A DNA stretch of 64,000 nucleotides from Enterobacter quasihormaechei (GCF_004331385.1 NZ_SJON01000010.1:1-64000); one strand, 5' to 3'. Counted from the stretch's first letter, positions 22,874 through 32,928 are shown. Notes: generated from the letters alone by a model not told the origin. Translations and numbers: made by a program.

Positions 22874-23501
22874 CTTTACCTGACCAGATAATTTCGCCGG
22901 TCTGAACCAGCATTAACTGCATCTGCAACGACGGCGTATTCACGTTACCCGTCGCGTTAGAATAAAGGACATACTGCGCGCCAACGTTGCGGGCAATACC
23001 AATGGCTTTACTGCGCGAACCCAGGCTGTCCTGAGGCGACAGACCAAGCTGTTGCTTAGCGACCGCGAGCTGCTGGGCTGAGACCAGCGTAAATTTACCG
23101 TTGTTCGCCAGCGCATTGCGCAGCGTTTCCGTTGCTTCGCCCGCATTCAGGGAACCATTCGTACGGTTGTTCACGCTGTCCACCAGCAGGACGCTGCCGG
23201 GCGTAACGCCCTGTGCCTGCAACATTTTGCCCACCATCGGCTGCATCGCGCCGTTCCAGTCATAGTGGCGCACGCGCGGCGCAGGCTGTGCGGTATCGTC
23301 CTGATGTTCGATCGGGCCAGGCTGCGCCGGAATGGTCGGTACAGACGGCACGGTTGGCACAGGTTCCGTCGGCGTTGTGGGCTGTTCCGTCCCCGGCTTC
23401 GCCTGATCCACCGGTGCAGGTTCTTCAGTTCGCGTCACACAGCCTGCCAGAAAGAGTGCGAAGGCACTCAGGAGCGCATAACGGCTCATCGTTTTAATCA
23501 A
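22854..23501 (-). CDS. lpoB: Outer-membrane lipoprotein LpoB, activator of PBP1b
   Basis: A 215-residue outer-membrane lipoprotein that reaches through peptidoglycan to activate PBP1b. The lipobox LFLAGC places the lipidated Cys at residue 21. A Pro/Thr/Glu-rich linker (about 25-75) precedes the globular domain ([16 protein letters not shown] to the end). I take the TTG at 23499-23501 as the start because GGGGTG sits at ideal distance before it; the next ATG (23487-23489, MSRYALL) would be 16 bases from that site. E. coli starts at the equivalent place. The linker is less conserved than the folded domain. Confidence 0.92.
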
Positions 23502-23511
23502 GGTTCACCCC

Positions 23512-23886
23512 TTACAAATAAAGATAAAGTCTCACCTTATGTGCACCCAGATAGCTGGCGCTGCCGTAGAGCGTGACCGACGATCTTGCCGGAATGGTCA
23601 CGCTGCGCGGCGCCTCAAGCGGATGCATCTCAAGACCTCTCACGTCATACCAGTAGAATCGATAATGCACCGTCACTGGCTCTTGCCTTTCGTTATAGAG
23701 CGTAGAGGAGGCAGAAGACTGGATTTCGCTAATGGTCAGTGAAGGCTGCTCGGCCGTGATGCCCGCAGCAAGCACTGAAGACTCCATCACCAGCGTCTGT
23801 TCTTCACTGACCGGGATGGCAGGACGCGCGCTGCACCCTACCATTACCAGCGTCACGATCAGCGCTGCAATACGCCCAATTAACAT
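23512..23886 (-). CDS. ycfL: Small lipoprotein YcfL (DUF1425)
   Basis: A 124-residue predicted lipoprotein. The signal peptide MLIGRIAALIVTLVMVGC puts the lipidated Cys at 18. The body carries YNERQEPVTVHYRFYWYDVRGLEMHP, typical of DUF1425. The start is the ATG at 23884-23886, one base after the hinT stop; a longer frame upstream is hinT out of frame. It sits beside lpoB, which suggests an envelope role, but no function is established. Confidence 0.9.
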   Translation of the reverse strand: MLIGRIAALIVTLVMVGCSARPAIPVSEEQTLVMESSVLAAGITAEQPSLTISEIQSSASSTLYNERQEPVTVHYRFYWYDVRGLEMHPLEAPRSVTIPARSSVTLYGSASYLGAHKVRLYLYL

Positions 23887-23887
23887 A

Positions 23888-24247
23888 TTAAAGACCTTTA
23901 TGTGCCAGCATCGGTCCCAGTGGACGTCCACCCAGCAGATGCATATGAATATGATAGACTTCCTGCCCGCCATGGCGATTGCAGTTCATGATCAAACGGT
24001 ATCCGTCTTCAGCAATCCCTTCCTGCTCAGCGATTTTCGCGGCCACCGTAAGCATACGGCCTAGCGCCACTTCGTGCTCGGTTTTAACGTCATTGACGGT
24101 CGGGATGAGAATATTGGGAATAATAAGGATGTGCGTCGGCGCCTGGGGAGAAATGTCGCGGAAAGCCGTGACCAGTTCATCCTGATAGACAATATCCGAC
24201 GGAATTTCGCGGCGGATAATTTTACTGAAAATCGTTTCTTCAGCCAT
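23888..24247 (-). CDS. hinT: Purine nucleoside phosphoramidase HinT (HIT family)
   Basis: A 119-residue HIT-family hydrolase that cleaves AMP-lysine-type phosphoramidates. The histidine triad HIHMHLLGG is present near the C-terminus. The whole protein matches E. coli HinT (YcfF) in length. It is the first gene of the minus-strand hinT-ycfL-lpoB-thiK-nagZ-ycfP run. Confidence 0.97.
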   Translation of the reverse strand: MAEETIFSKIIRREIPSDIVYQDELVTAFRDISPQAPTHILIIPNILIPTVNDVKTEHEVALGRMLTVAAKIAEQEGIAEDGYRLIMNCNRHGGQEVYHIHMHLLGGRPLGPMLAHKGL

Positions 24248-24597
24248 GACATTTTCCTTTTAAATTTAATCTGGCGTCGTGCGTCCGTTGTTAACACACA
24301 TTGTCTGTTTTACTGCATGACACAACACAAGAGTATGAGCGACTTTCTCCTGTCCTTTCAACCTTCTCCCGTGATTTCTTTCCTGATTGTCCGCCATCTG
24401 GCTGAAGAGGCATCGCTTTAGGACATTTCTATTCTGAAACCTGATTTCAGTTCATCCCGAAACATCTGTTTACAGCGTTAATCACAATGCGTATATTTCG
24501 CATTTGCATTTTCATGCGCATTTTTAACATAGAAAACGACGTCAGCCCGTGCTAGCGGAGCTGTCGCGCACCACCTTCACCATTCACTAAGGGTTTG
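24248..24597. other. Intergenic region between divergent hinT and fhuE
   Basis: About 350 bases without a supported gene. It must hold the promoters of both flanking transcripts. The only structure I can point to is the inverted repeat at 24486-24504. The stretch 24470-24540 is AT-rich and is the likely fhuE promoter and iron-control region. Confidence 0.5.
24486..24504. promoter_or_regulatory. Inverted repeat upstream of fhuE, candidate Fur-type site
   Basis: AATGCG and CGCATT form a perfect 6-7-6 inverted repeat of 19 bases, the length of a Fur box, about 95 bases before the fhuE ATG. It does not match the GATAAT-type Fur hexamers well. Fur control is expected from family knowledge; this exact site is only a guess. 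Confidence 0.3.
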
Positions 24598-26787
24598 ATG
24601 ATGTCTTTCATTAATCACACCAGGGATGGGCAACGCCAGCCTGTCGCAACACCTTCGTTGCTGGCAGCCTGCATTGCTATGGCATTGACGCCAACCGCCG
24701 CTTTCGCTGCTTCAACCGAAGATACCGTCGTCGTTGACGGAGGTTTTGACAACACACAGGATCTGTCTGCCAGCCAGGATCAGGATTACAGCGTAAAAAC
24801 CACCACTACCGGCACCAAACTGTTGCTGGTCCCTCGTGATATCCCACAGTCCGTCAGCGTCATTAGCCAGCAGCGTATGGCTGATCAGAATCTGCAATCT
24901 ATCGGCCAGGTGCTGACGAACACCACGGGCATTACGGCGCAGGTACAGGATAGCGACCGTACCGTGTTTTACTCACGCGGATTTTTCGTCAGCAACTACG
25001 CCTATGACGACCTTCCGACGTCCATCAGTGAAGTGTGGAACTTTGGTGATACCGCCGCCGACACCGCAATTTATGACCGCATTGAAGTGGTCCGTGGCGC
25101 CACCGGCCTGATGTCCGGTACGGGCAACCCGGCGGCGTACGTTAATATGGTGCGCAAGCATGCGGACAGCCCGGAATTTAAAGGCAACGTCTCTGCCAGC
25201 TACGGCAGCTGGGACAAGCAGCGCTACGTGCTGGATCTCCAGGCGCCGCTGGTGGAGTCAGGTAAGGTGCGGGGCCGTCTTATCACCGGTTATCAGGATA
25301 ACGACAGCTTCGTGGATAACTACCACTACCGGAAGAAATTCCTCTACGGTGTGATGGACGCAGATGTCACCGACAGCACGACCCTCTCGGTAGGGTATGA
25401 GTATCAGGAAAGCCATACCGCCGACCCAACCTGGGGTGGCCTGCCGACCTGGTACAGCGACGGAAGTAAGACCAACTACAATCGCAGCCAGACCGTCGCG
25501 CCTGACTGGGCCTATTCGGATAAAGACAGCACCCGCATCTTCGCTAACCTGACCCAGCGTTTCGATAATGGCTGGGAAGCGCACATCAACGGCATGCATG
25601 CTGAAACCAACTTTGACTCTAAGCTGATGTATATGTCTGGTTATCCTGATAAAGAGACCGGCGCGGGCCTGGTGGGTTACGGCGGCTGGAACCGCGGGGA
25701 ACGTAAACAGGATGCGGTCGACGCTTTCCTGCGCGGCGGCTTCGATCTCTTTGGTCGTCAGCACGAAATGATGTTCGGCGGCAGCTTCAGCCGTCAGCGC
25801 AACCATTACGACAATACTATGCCGGATGCGGTATACGGCATGGTTGACGTCGGCAACTTTAAGAACTGGAACGGGAACATTGCCGATCCGCAGTGGACCC
25901 CGTGGAAGCTCTACAGCAAAGATGATATTCGTCAGTCTTCAGCCTATTCCTCCGCGCGTTTCTCGCTGGCCGACCCGCTGCACCTGATTCTGGGCGCGCG
26001 CTACACCAGCTATAACATTCGCTATAATCCGGCAGGTTCCCCAAACACCCGTCTGGAAAGTACCCAAGATGACGTAACGCCGTACGCGGGCCTGGTGTAT
26101 GACATCAATGAGGACTGGTCGACCTACGTCAGCTATACCTCCATCTTCCAGCCGCAGGATAAGCGCGACGCCAGCGGACGTTATCTCGACCCTACCACGG
26201 GCAAAAGCTATGAAGCGGGCGTGAAGGCCGACTGGTTTAATACCCGCCTCACCACCTCGCTGGCGATTTTCCGCATTGAGCAGGATAACGTCGCAAGCAA
26301 CACCTATACCTACATGCCGAGCGGTGAGTCGATTTATGAATCGCTGGACGGCGTGGTCAGCAAAGGCGTTGAATTCGAGCTCAACGGTGCCCTGACCGAT
26401 AACTGGCAGCTGACCTTCGGCGCGACGCGTTACATTGCTGAAGATAAAAATGGCAACGCCGTCAGTTCCGATCAGCCGCGCACGACCATGAAGCTGTTCA
26501 CCCGTTATCAGTTGCCCATGCTGCCGGAGCTGACCGTGGGCGGTGGCGTAAACTGGCAGAACAAGGTATGGACGGACGTGGAAGGCGGTCCGGCAGGACG
26601 TTCCCGCGCGGAGCAAGGCAGCTATGGGCTGGTGAACCTGTTCAGCCGCTATCAGGTCACCAAAGACTTTGCCGTTCAGGCTAACGTCAACAACCTGTTC
26701 GACAAAGAGTATTACGACTACGTCGGATCGTATGTGGTGTATGGCGCACCGCTGAACGTTTCGGTGAGCGCGAGCTACGACTTCTGA
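24598..26787 (+). CDS. fhuE: TonB-dependent ferric-siderophore receptor, FhuE-like
   Basis: A 729-residue outer-membrane receptor. It has a signal peptide ending near TPTAAFA (about residue 36), a TonB box-like EDTVVV a few residues later, a plug domain (GTKLLLVPRDIPQSVSVISQQRM to VRGATGLMSGTGNPAAYVNMVRK), and a beta barrel that ends in the outer-membrane C-terminal Phe (SASYDF). FhuE takes up coprogen, rhodotorulic acid and ferrioxamine. The second half of the barrel is very close to E. coli FhuE (IEQDNVAS, LTDNWQLTFGATRYIAED), while plug loops and extracellular loops differ strongly. ATG at 24598 is aligned with the E. coli start; ATG 24601 is better spaced from AAGGG. Confidence 0.88.
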   Translation: MMSFINHTRDGQRQPVATPSLLAACIAMALTPTAAFAASTEDTVVVDGGFDNTQDLSASQDQDYSVKTTTTGTKLLLVPRDIPQSVSVISQQRMADQNLQSIGQVLTNTTGITAQVQDSDRTVFYSRGFFVSNYAYDDLPTSISEVWNFGDTAADTAIYDRIEVVRGATGLMSGTGNPAAYVNMVRKHADSPEFKGNVSASYGSWDKQRYVLDLQAPLVESGKVRGRLITGYQDNDSFVDNYHYRKKFLYGVMDADVTDSTTLSVGYEYQESHTADPTWGGLPTWYSDGSKTNYNRSQTVAPDWAYSDKDSTRIFANLTQRFDNGWEAHINGMHAETNFDSKLMYMSGYPDKETGAGLVGYGGWNRGERKQDAVDAFLRGGFDLFGRQHEMMFGGSFSRQRNHYDNTMPDAVYGMVDVGNFKNWNGNIADPQWTPWKLYSKDDIRQSSAYSSARFSLADPLHLILGARYTSYNIRYNPAGSPNTRLESTQDDVTPYAGLVYDINEDWSTYVSYTSIFQPQDKRDASGRYLDPTTGKSYEAGVKADWFNTRLTTSLAIFRIEQDNVASNTYTYMPSGESIYESLDGVVSKGVEFELNGALTDNWQLTFGATRYIAEDKNGNAVSSDQPRTTMKLFTRYQLPMLPELTVGGGVNWQNKVWTDVEGGPAGRSRAEQGSYGLVNLFSRYQVTKDFAVQANVNNLFDKEYYDYVGSYVVYGAPLNVSVSASYDF

Positions 26788-26793
26788 GTTTAA

Positions 26794-26862
26794 GCCTGGT
26801 GGCGCTACGCTTACCGGGCCTACCCCTCATTCAGGACGGGTAAGGCGTAGCCGCCACCCCGC
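26794..26862. repeat. Inverted REP pair (BIME) between fhuE and ptsG
   Basis: REP copies at 26794-26823 and 26834-26862 face each other across about 10 bases, between the fhuE stop and the ptsG terminator. They share the core with the REPs next to the RAYT gene. Confidence 0.85.
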
Positions 26863-26878
26863 ACCACAAACCGCAGCA

Positions 26879-26906
26879 ATAAAAAAGGCAGCCATTCGGC
26901 TGCCTT
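26879..26906 (-). terminator. Rho-independent terminator of ptsG
   Basis: On the minus strand the 9-bp stem AAGGCAGCC / GGCTGCCTT with a tetraloop runs into TTTTTTATT, 19 bases after the ptsG stop. Confidence 0.9.
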
Positions 26907-26925
26907 AGTCTCCCCAGGTCACAGC

Positions 26926-28359
26926 TTAGTTGTTGCGGATGTACTCATCCATTTCGGTTTTCAGGTTATCGGATTTTGTTCCGAAGATAGCCTGAACACC
27001 AGAACCTGCAACAACGACGCCCGCTGCGCCCAGTTTTTTCAGACCCGGCTGGTCTACTTTCGCCACGTCGGCAACGCTCACACGCAGACGAGTGATACAC
27101 GCGTCCAGGTTAGTGATGTTTTCTTTACCGCCGAAGGCCGCAACCAGTGCAGGTGCCATTTCGCTGGTCGCACCGGCTTTGCTGTCTTCAGTTGCATCTT
27201 CACGACCCGGAGTTTTCAGGTCCAGTGCTTTGATCAGCACGCGGAAGACGGTGTAGTACACCACTGCGTAGCCCGCACCCACGATTGGGAACAGCCACAG
27301 CTTGCTGCTGTTACCGGACAGAACGATGAAGTCGATCAGGCCGTGAGAGAAGGACGTACCGTCACGCATACCCAGCAGGATACAGATTGGGAATGCCAGA
27401 CCTGCCAGTACCGCGTGGATGATGTACAGGATCGGCGCAACGAACATGAAGGAGAACTCGATCGGCTCGGTGATACCGGTCAGGAACGAGGTCAGCGCTG
27501 CGGAGATCATGATACCGCCCACTTTTGCACGGTTCTCTGGTTTAGCAGAGTGCCAGATAGCAATCGCAGCGGCTGGCAGACCGTACATTTTGAACAGGAA
27601 GCCACCAGACAGTTTACCTGCCGTTGGGTCGCCCGCCATGTAGCGTGGGATGTCACCGTGGAACACCTGACCTGCTGCGTTGGTGTATTCACCAATCTGC
27701 ATCTGGAATGGAACGTTCCAGATGTGGTGCAGACCAAATGGTACCAGGCAGCGCTCAATGAAGCCGTAGATACCGAACGCCACAACCGGGTTCTGGTAAG
27801 CCGCCCACTGAGAGAAGGTCTGGATAGCCGTACCGATTGGTGGCCAGATGAAGGACAGGACCACACCGGTGAAAATCGCGGCCAGACCCGAAATGATCGG
27901 CACAAAACGTTTACCCGCGAAGAAGCCCAGATACTCAGGCAGCTTGATGCGATAGAAGCGGTTAAACATGTACGCTGCAATCGCACCGGAGATGATACCA
28001 CCGAGAACACCGGTGTCAGCCAGGTGCTTAGCGGCAATCTCTTCAGCAGGTAAATGCAGGACCAGCGGCGCAACCACAGCCATGGTTTTCACCATGATGC
28101 CGTAAGCAACAACGGACGCCAGAGCGGATACACCGTCGTTATTGGTGAAGCCCAGCGCAACACCGATAGCGAAGATCAGCGGCATGTTAGCAAAAACAGA
28201 ACCGCCTGCTTCGGCCATCACGTGGGAAACTACGGCTGGCAGCCAGCTGAAGTTTGCAGAACCGACGCCCAGCAGAATACCTGCGATAGGCAGTACGGAT
28301 ACTGGCAGCATCAGCGATTTACCGACCTTTTGCAGGTTAGCAAATGCATTCTTAAACAT
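26926..28359 (-). CDS. ptsG: Glucose-specific PTS transporter EIICB(Glc)
   Basis: A 477-residue inner-membrane transporter that imports and phosphorylates glucose. The EIIC membrane domain (about 1-385, with [25 protein letters not shown] and [11 protein letters not shown]) is joined by a linker to the EIIB domain, whose phosphorylated cysteine is Cys421 in [13 protein letters not shown]. Length and sequence are nearly identical to E. coli. Upstream sequence carries an SgrS-pairing leader, an Mlc operator and a CRP site, so the full glucose control circuit appears conserved. Confidence 0.98.
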   Translation of the reverse strand: MFKNAFANLQKVGKSLMLPVSVLPIAGILLGVGSANFSWLPAVVSHVMAEAGGSVFANMPLIFAIGVALGFTNNDGVSALASVVAYGIMVKTMAVVAPLVLHLPAEEIAAKHLADTGVLGGIISGAIAAYMFNRFYRIKLPEYLGFFAGKRFVPIISGLAAIFTGVVLSFIWPPIGTAIQTFSQWAAYQNPVVAFGIYGFIERCLVPFGLHHIWNVPFQMQIGEYTNAAGQVFHGDIPRYMAGDPTAGKLSGGFLFKMYGLPAAAIAIWHSAKPENRAKVGGIMISAALTSFLTGITEPIEFSFMFVAPILYIIHAVLAGLAFPICILLGMRDGTSFSHGLIDFIVLSGNSSKLWLFPIVGAGYAVVYYTVFRVLIKALDLKTPGREDATEDSKAGATSEMAPALVAAFGGKENITNLDACITRLRVSVADVAKVDQPGLKKLGAAGVVVAGSGVQAIFGTKSDNLKTEMDEYIRNN

Positions 28360-28361
28360 AA

Positions 28362-28386
28362 TTGAGAGTGCTCCTGAGTATTTGTG
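28362..28386 (-). promoter_or_regulatory. ptsG ribosome-binding region with SgrS-pairing sequence
   Basis: The leader reads ATACTCAGGAGCACTC before the ATG. ATACTCAG is the perfect complement of the CTGAGTAT seed of E. coli SgrS sRNA and overlaps the CAGGAG Shine-Dalgarno. Bases upstream (CACAA) differ from K-12, so extended pairing may have co-evolved. The sgrS gene itself is not in this window. Confidence 0.7.
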
Positions 28387-28455
28387 CTTTTTTTACGCTT
28401 TCACGCATTGGCCCGGGGGGAGTACCGCGCCGTGGACAGGACATCTAAGCGCCCT

Positions 28456-28480
28456 TTATTTATTACACAGAGTAAAATAA
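28456..28480. promoter_or_regulatory. Mlc operator of ptsG
   Basis: TTATTT (28456-28461) and AAATAA (28475-28480) form a perfect inverted repeat with a 13-base centre. The sequence matches the Mlc-binding promoter segment that I recall from E. coli ptsG P1, about 100 bases before the start codon. Confidence 0.7.
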
Positions 28481-28495
28481 TTCCCTCTGAGTTTG

Positions 28496-28511
28496 TTTGA
28501 CGGCTATCACG
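28496..28511. promoter_or_regulatory. CRP site upstream of ptsG
   Basis: On the minus strand CGTGA-N6-TCAAA matches the CRP core at eight of ten positions and sits just upstream of the Mlc operator, as in E. coli ptsG. Confidence 0.6.
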
Positions 28512-28584
28512 TTTCAGTTCAAGACGACCAAAAAACTTGCAGATATTTACATAAAGCATGTCTGGATGTGTCTAAAAACGCCAT

Positions 28585-28606
28585 CACCGCCCTGAATGAG
28601 GCGGTG
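28585..28606. terminator. Hairpin between ptsG and tatD
   Basis: A perfect 7-bp stem CACCGCC / GGCGGTG with an 8-base loop. There is no adjacent T run on either strand, so a role as terminator of tatD is uncertain. Confidence 0.3.
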
Positions 28607-28656
28607 AACTTTACTCGTTTTGCTTATTAATTACGAGCCTAAAAAAAACAGGCGTA

Positions 28657-29451
28657 TCAGACAGATTGCAGGCGGGCGGGGTCGATATGGAACAGGCTGG
28701 CGAAGTTTTCCGTGGTCACGCGAGCCAGCTCGTCAATACTGACACCTTTCAGAACGGCCATATACTCAGCAACGTCACGGGTCATCGCCGGCTGGTTCTC
28801 TTTGCCGCGATGAGGCACCGGCGCCAGGTACGGGGAATCGGTTTCCACCAGAATACGATCCAGCGGAACATAGCGCGCCGCATCACGCAGCTGTTCAGCA
28901 TTACGGAACGTAACGATCCCCGAAAACGAGATATAAAAGCCTAAATCAAGCAGCTTACCCGCAGTTTCTCTGTCTTCTGTGAAACAGTGTAGTACGCCAC
29001 CGCAATCCGTCACCTTTTCTTCCCGCAGGATCTCCAGCGTGTCGGCGCGTGCGTCGCGGGTATGAACGATAACCGGCTTATTCAGTTCACGACCAATACG
29101 GATATGGTTGCGGAAGGATTCCTGCTGGCGAGGTTTCGTCTCTGGCGTGTAGAAGTAGTCGAGGCCGGTCTCGCCCATCGCCACGACGCCCTCTTCTGCG
29201 GCAAGGCGGCGTAAATCCTCAACCTCGTACGTTTCATCCTGATTCAGCGGATGCACGCCGCAGGAGAAGACAACGTTGTTACGCTCGCCAACCAGTTCAC
29301 GCATGGTGCGGTAGCCCGGCAGCGTGGTCGCCACGGCCAGGCAAAATTTCACATCGCGCTCGGCTGCTTTCGCCAGCACGTCGTCCACATTTTTATGCAG
29401 GGATTGATAATCCAGGCCATCAAGATGGCAGTGTGAGTCGACTAAAAACAT
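28657..29451 (-). CDS. ycfH: TatD-family metal-dependent hydrolase YcfH
   Basis: A 264-residue TIM-barrel hydrolase of the TatD DNase family. Metal-binding signatures are visible: DSHCHLDGL at the N-terminus, GETGLDYFYTPE, PVIVHTRDA, LHCFTEDRE and VETDSPYLAPVPHRG. The start is the ATG at 29449-29451 (MFLVDSHCH), preceded by GAGAGA; the longer frame overlaps holB and is not conserved. It is last in the pabC-mltG-tmk-holB-ycfH operon. The natural substrate is not settled. Confidence 0.94.
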   Translation of the reverse strand: MFLVDSHCHLDGLDYQSLHKNVDDVLAKAAERDVKFCLAVATTLPGYRTMRELVGERNNVVFSCGVHPLNQDETYEVEDLRRLAAEEGVVAMGETGLDYFYTPETKPRQQESFRNHIRIGRELNKPVIVHTRDARADTLEILREEKVTDCGGVLHCFTEDRETAGKLLDLGFYISFSGIVTFRNAEQLRDAARYVPLDRILVETDSPYLAPVPHRGKENQPAMTRDVAEYMAVLKGVSIDELARVTTENFASLFHIDPARLQSV

Positions 29452-29461
29452 AATGTCTCTC

Positions 29462-30466
29462 TCAGAGGTGGGAAACCGGCGGTATAACACCCGGTTGCAG
29501 GTAGTGTTCGATACGCAGTAACTGGTCGGTCAGTAAAAGCTCGCGATTAAGACCCGTTACCGTCAAAAGTTGTTCACGACTCTGGCAGATATCATGAAGG
29601 ATAGCGTGCAGCGACGACCCGGACAGGCGATTCGCCAGCGTGGTGACCAGCGTCCACACGTCAGGGTTAGTCAGAAGCGTCGCCCCTTGCTGGATTTTGA
29701 GCGCATCCAGCAGCAGTGCGGCCAGCCAGTGGAGCCGTTCCGGAGCCTGATCGCTGTTCAGCGCTGGCAGGACGCTCAGCCAGTCATGGTTATCGAGGGC
29801 TGATTCAACCGCACGACAAAGCGTTTCACGCTGGGACCACACCTCAGGCTGCAATAAGGCCAGCGCAGCCGCAGGCGCACCGCTGTACAGGCGCAACGCC
29901 GAGAGCGCCGCATCCTGTGACACCGTCACTTCACGCTCCAGCCAGGCGAGCGCCCACGACTCCTGGGGGGCTGCAAGGTGGTGAAGTCGGCAGCGGCTAC
30001 GCAGCGTCGCCAGCAGTCGGCCCGGCTCGCGGCAGGAGAGGAAAAACCAGGTATTTTCTGGCGGCTCTTCCAGCGTTTTTAACAGCGCGTTGGCAGCGGC
30101 TTCCGTGAGCAGCGCGGCGTCCTTCAGCCACACCACTTTCGCCCCTCCCAGACGCGCATATTCGTACAGTTTCTCACTGACCTCACGCACCGCGTCGATG
30201 CCGAGCGTATTTTTGCCCTTCTCGGGTTCGAGGGTGTAATAGTCAGGATGCGTGCCCGCCTGCATGAGCTGGCAGCCCCGGCACTTGCCGCAGCTTTTAT
30301 GCCCTTCCGGCTGTTGGCACATCAGAAAGCGCGTGATGGCGTAGATCAACGCATCATCGCCCATGCCCGGCAGGGTCTGGATCAGTAACGCATGATGCCC
30401 CCGACCAACCTGATAGCTGTTAATCAGCTGTTCAAAGTGCGGGCGCAACCATGGATACCATTTCAT
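29462..30466 (-). CDS. holB: DNA polymerase III delta-prime subunit HolB
   Basis: A 334-residue clamp-loader subunit of the AAA+ family; same length as E. coli. It shows the degenerate nucleotide loop ([16 protein letters not shown]), the zinc module ([11 protein letters not shown]), the sensor-like [16 protein letters not shown] and SRC motif ([11 protein letters not shown]). The start is the ATG at 30464-30466 (MKWYPWLRP), which overlaps the tmk stop by four bases (ATGA); upstream residues of the longer frame belong to tmk. Confidence 0.96.
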   Translation of the reverse strand: MKWYPWLRPHFEQLINSYQVGRGHHALLIQTLPGMGDDALIYAITRFLMCQQPEGHKSCGKCRGCQLMQAGTHPDYYTLEPEKGKNTLGIDAVREVSEKLYEYARLGGAKVVWLKDAALLTEAAANALLKTLEEPPENTWFFLSCREPGRLLATLRSRCRLHHLAAPQESWALAWLEREVTVSQDAALSALRLYSGAPAAALALLQPEVWSQRETLCRAVESALDNHDWLSVLPALNSDQAPERLHWLAALLLDALKIQQGATLLTNPDVWTLVTTLANRLSGSSLHAILHDICQSREQLLTVTGLNRELLLTDQLLRIEHYLQPGVIPPVSHL

Positions 30467-31104
30467 GCCTGCTGCTCCTGTACCCACTGCGTAACGGTCT
30501 GCTGAATATCACGCGTCACGTCTTCCAGGGATTGCGTCGCGTCGATGGTACGAATGGTACTGTCCTGTCCGGCCAGTTCCAGATAACGCGCGCGGGTGCG
30601 GTTAAAGAAGTCAAAAGACTCCTGTTCAATTCGGTCCAGCTCGCCGCGCGCCCGGGCGCGCTTCAGGCCCACCTCAGGGGTCACGTCGAGATACAGCGTC
30701 AGGTCAGGACGGAAATCGCCCAGAACCGCGTCGCGAAGCGTAGCCAGCATAGCCTGATCGATACCTCGGCCACCGCCCTGATACGCCTGGGTTGAGAGAT
30801 CGTGGCGATCGCCAATTACCCATTTCCCTTCTGTCAGCGCGGGCTTGATCACCGTCTCCACCAGCTGAACGCGCGCTGCATAGAACATCAGCACTTCCGC
30901 TTTGTCGGTAATAACTTCATCGCCGACGGATTTGATATCCAGAACCAGACTGCGCAGTTTTTCCGCCAGCTGCGTACCGCCCGGCTCGCGGGTGAAGACC
31001 ATGTCGGCGACGCCAAGCGATGTCAGCGTATCAACCACCACGTTACGGGCGGTGGTTTTTCCCGCCCCTTCGAGTCCCTCAATGACAATGTATTTACTGC
31101 GCAT
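30463..31104 (-). CDS. tmk: Thymidylate kinase Tmk
   Basis: A 213-residue enzyme that phosphorylates dTMP to dTDP. The P-loop GLEGAGKTT is at 10-18, followed by the DR-type motif [31 protein letters not shown] and the LID region [11 protein letters not shown]. It overlaps holB at its 3' end and mltG at its 5' end (11 bases), showing a compact operon. Confidence 0.97.
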   Translation of the reverse strand: MRSKYIVIEGLEGAGKTTARNVVVDTLTSLGVADMVFTREPGGTQLAEKLRSLVLDIKSVGDEVITDKAEVLMFYAARVQLVETVIKPALTEGKWVIGDRHDLSTQAYQGGGRGIDQAMLATLRDAVLGDFRPDLTLYLDVTPEVGLKRARARGELDRIEQESFDFFNRTRARYLELAGQDSTIRTIDATQSLEDVTRDIQQTVTQWVQEQQA

Positions 31105-32116
31105 TTTTTTCCTTAAGTGCCTTCAGATAGTCCTGAACAGAGCGATTGTGGCTGGCCAGGTTGGTGTTAAAGGTATGCCCCCCTTTTCCATCAGCCACAA
31201 AATAGAGATACGGTGTCCTGGCCGGGTGCGCGGCAGCCTTCAACGAGGCTTCACCTGGTGTTGCGATCGGTCCAGGCGGCAAGCCGCTAATGACGTAGGT
31301 ATTATACGCCGTTGGCGTCTCCAGATCTTTTCTGGAAATCTTGCCGCTGTAGTTTTCGCCCATGCCGTAGATAACGGTAGGATCGGTCTGCAAACGCATG
31401 CCGATGCGCAGACGGTTAATAAACACCGAGGCAACCTGATCGCGTTCGGCAGCGACGGCCGTCTCTTTCTCGATGATAGAGGCCATCGTCATGAACTGGT
31501 TTTGATCTTTATACGGCAGGCCTTCAGCTCGCCCTTTCCAGGCAGACTCTACCGCCGCGACCATTTTGTTGTGCGCGCGCTTCAGGATTGCCACGTCCGT
31601 CGTGCCTGCCGTGTACATCCAGGTGTCGGGCCAGAACCAGCCTTCGATCCACTCGGGATGGTCGAATTTTAAGGCTTCCGCAACCGTCTGGTAGCGATCA
31701 TCCTTGAGCGTATGCTTGATATACGGCGCGTCGCGCAGCTGCCTGAGGTAATCGCTCAGACGCATACCCTCAACAAAACGCAGCGGGAACTGGGCTTCTT
31801 TACCACTCTCCAGCAGTTGCAGCATCTCGCGCACGGTCATGCCAGGGGTAAAGCGATAGGTCCCGGCCTTGAAGTGGGACAGTTCAGGCTCAATACGCAG
31901 CAGCCACTGGAAGACACGTGGGCGGTTGATGATTTTGTCGCCATACAGCTGCTGACCAAGCGCCTGCCGCCCGGTACCCGCTTTCAGCGTAAAAATCGTC
32001 TCGTCTTTAATCAGGATCTTGCTGTCCGCCAGCTGACGGACTTTCCACACTCCCGCTCCGCCGGCAATACCGAACGCAACGATAAGAAGGAGGACAAAGC
32101 GTAACATTTTCTTCAT
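31094..32116 (-). CDS. mltG: Endolytic murein transglycosylase MltG
   Basis: A 340-residue inner-membrane protein that cuts nascent glycan strands and helps set their length. One N-terminal transmembrane segment ([21 protein letters not shown]) is followed by a LysM-like part and the YceG domain; the catalytic glutamate is Glu218 in ASIIEKET. Substrate-cleft motifs FWPDTWMY and [18 protein letters not shown] are intact. It lies between pabC (2-base gap) and tmk. Confidence 0.96.
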   Translation of the reverse strand: MKKMLRFVLLLIVAFGIAGGAGVWKVRQLADSKILIKDETIFTLKAGTGRQALGQQLYGDKIINRPRVFQWLLRIEPELSHFKAGTYRFTPGMTVREMLQLLESGKEAQFPLRFVEGMRLSDYLRQLRDAPYIKHTLKDDRYQTVAEALKFDHPEWIEGWFWPDTWMYTAGTTDVAILKRAHNKMVAAVESAWKGRAEGLPYKDQNQFMTMASIIEKETAVAAERDQVASVFINRLRIGMRLQTDPTVIYGMGENYSGKISRKDLETPTAYNTYVISGLPPGPIATPGEASLKAAAHPARTPYLYFVADGKGGHTFNTNLASHNRSVQDYLKALKEKNAQ

Positions 32117-32118
32117 GA

Positions 32119-32928
32119 CTACCTGGTTTGCTCACATAACGGGGCCAGAAACTGGAACAGCTCGCGGGATGACCAGCACGTGTGGCCATAAGCGCGAACG
32201 GGGACAACGGGCATTAGCGCATTGCAGATAACAACTTCATCCGCGGCCAGCAGCGCCTCTTCCTTAGCGTTAACTTCGACAACGCGAACGTCAGCGCGTG
32301 CCAGCTGTTGCAAACAAAACTGTCGCATTATGCCGTTGACGCCGGCCTGCTCCAGCGAAGGCGTGAATACGCCACTGCCCTTCCGCCAGAGTAAATTAGC
32401 CGCACAGCATTCCGTAATGTACCCTTCGCTGTCAAGAACCAGCGCCTCCCCGGCCTCCGTCTGCTCAAGATGAGTACGAATAAGCACCTGTTCAAGGCGG
32501 TTAAGATGTTTTATTCCGGCAAGCATCGGGTTTCGCCCCAGGCGTACCGGGCTCAGCGCCAGCGCTACGCCCTCTTCACGCCAGTGCGCGTAGTGGGAAG
32601 GATAATCTGAAACGGAAAGGATCCGCGTAGGATGCAGACAGGCAGAGCCGCTGTACCCTCGCCCGCCGCTTCCGCGGCTGATGATCACCTTTAAAACGCC
32701 GCTTGTTTTCGCTGACGCCAACCGACGCATCTCGCTTTCGAGAATGCCCCACGCTGAGAAGGGGATCAGTAACGTTTCGCAGGCTTTTTGTAAACGAAGG
32801 ATATGGGCTTCGAGCAGGCACACGCCACCGTCGAGAATACGCGCGGTTGTGAAACAGCCATCGCCAAACTGGGTCGCCCTGTCGCTTGCCGGCAGCGTTT
32901 CTTGCTCAAGGCCATTGATTAAAAACAT
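32119..32928 (-). CDS. pabC: Aminodeoxychorismate lyase PabC
   Basis: A 269-residue fold-type IV PLP enzyme that releases pyruvate from aminodeoxychorismate to give p-aminobenzoate for folate. The PLP lysine is Lys140 in [11 protein letters not shown]; the N-terminal [25 protein letters not shown] and the phosphate loop CAANLLW are typical. Length equals E. coli. It is separated from fabF by a terminator-like hairpin, so it may start the downstream operon. Confidence 0.95.
   Translation of the reverse strand: MFLINGLEQETLPASDRATQFGDGCFTTARILDGGVCLLEAHILRLQKACETLLIPFSAWGILESEMRRLASAKTSGVLKVIISRGSGGRGYSGSACLHPTRILSVSDYPSHYAHWREEGVALALSPVRLGRNPMLAGIKHLNRLEQVLIRTHLEQTEAGEALVLDSEGYITECCAANLLWRKGSGVFTPSLEQAGVNGIMRQFCLQQLARADVRVVEVNAKEEALLAADEVVICNALMPVVPVRAYGHTCWSSRELFQFLAPLCEQTR

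Noticed and set aside
24279-24421. Possible small gene between hinT and fhuE
   Set aside because: The frame is an extension of antisense hinT sequence, has no ribosome-binding site and ends without any recognisable feature.
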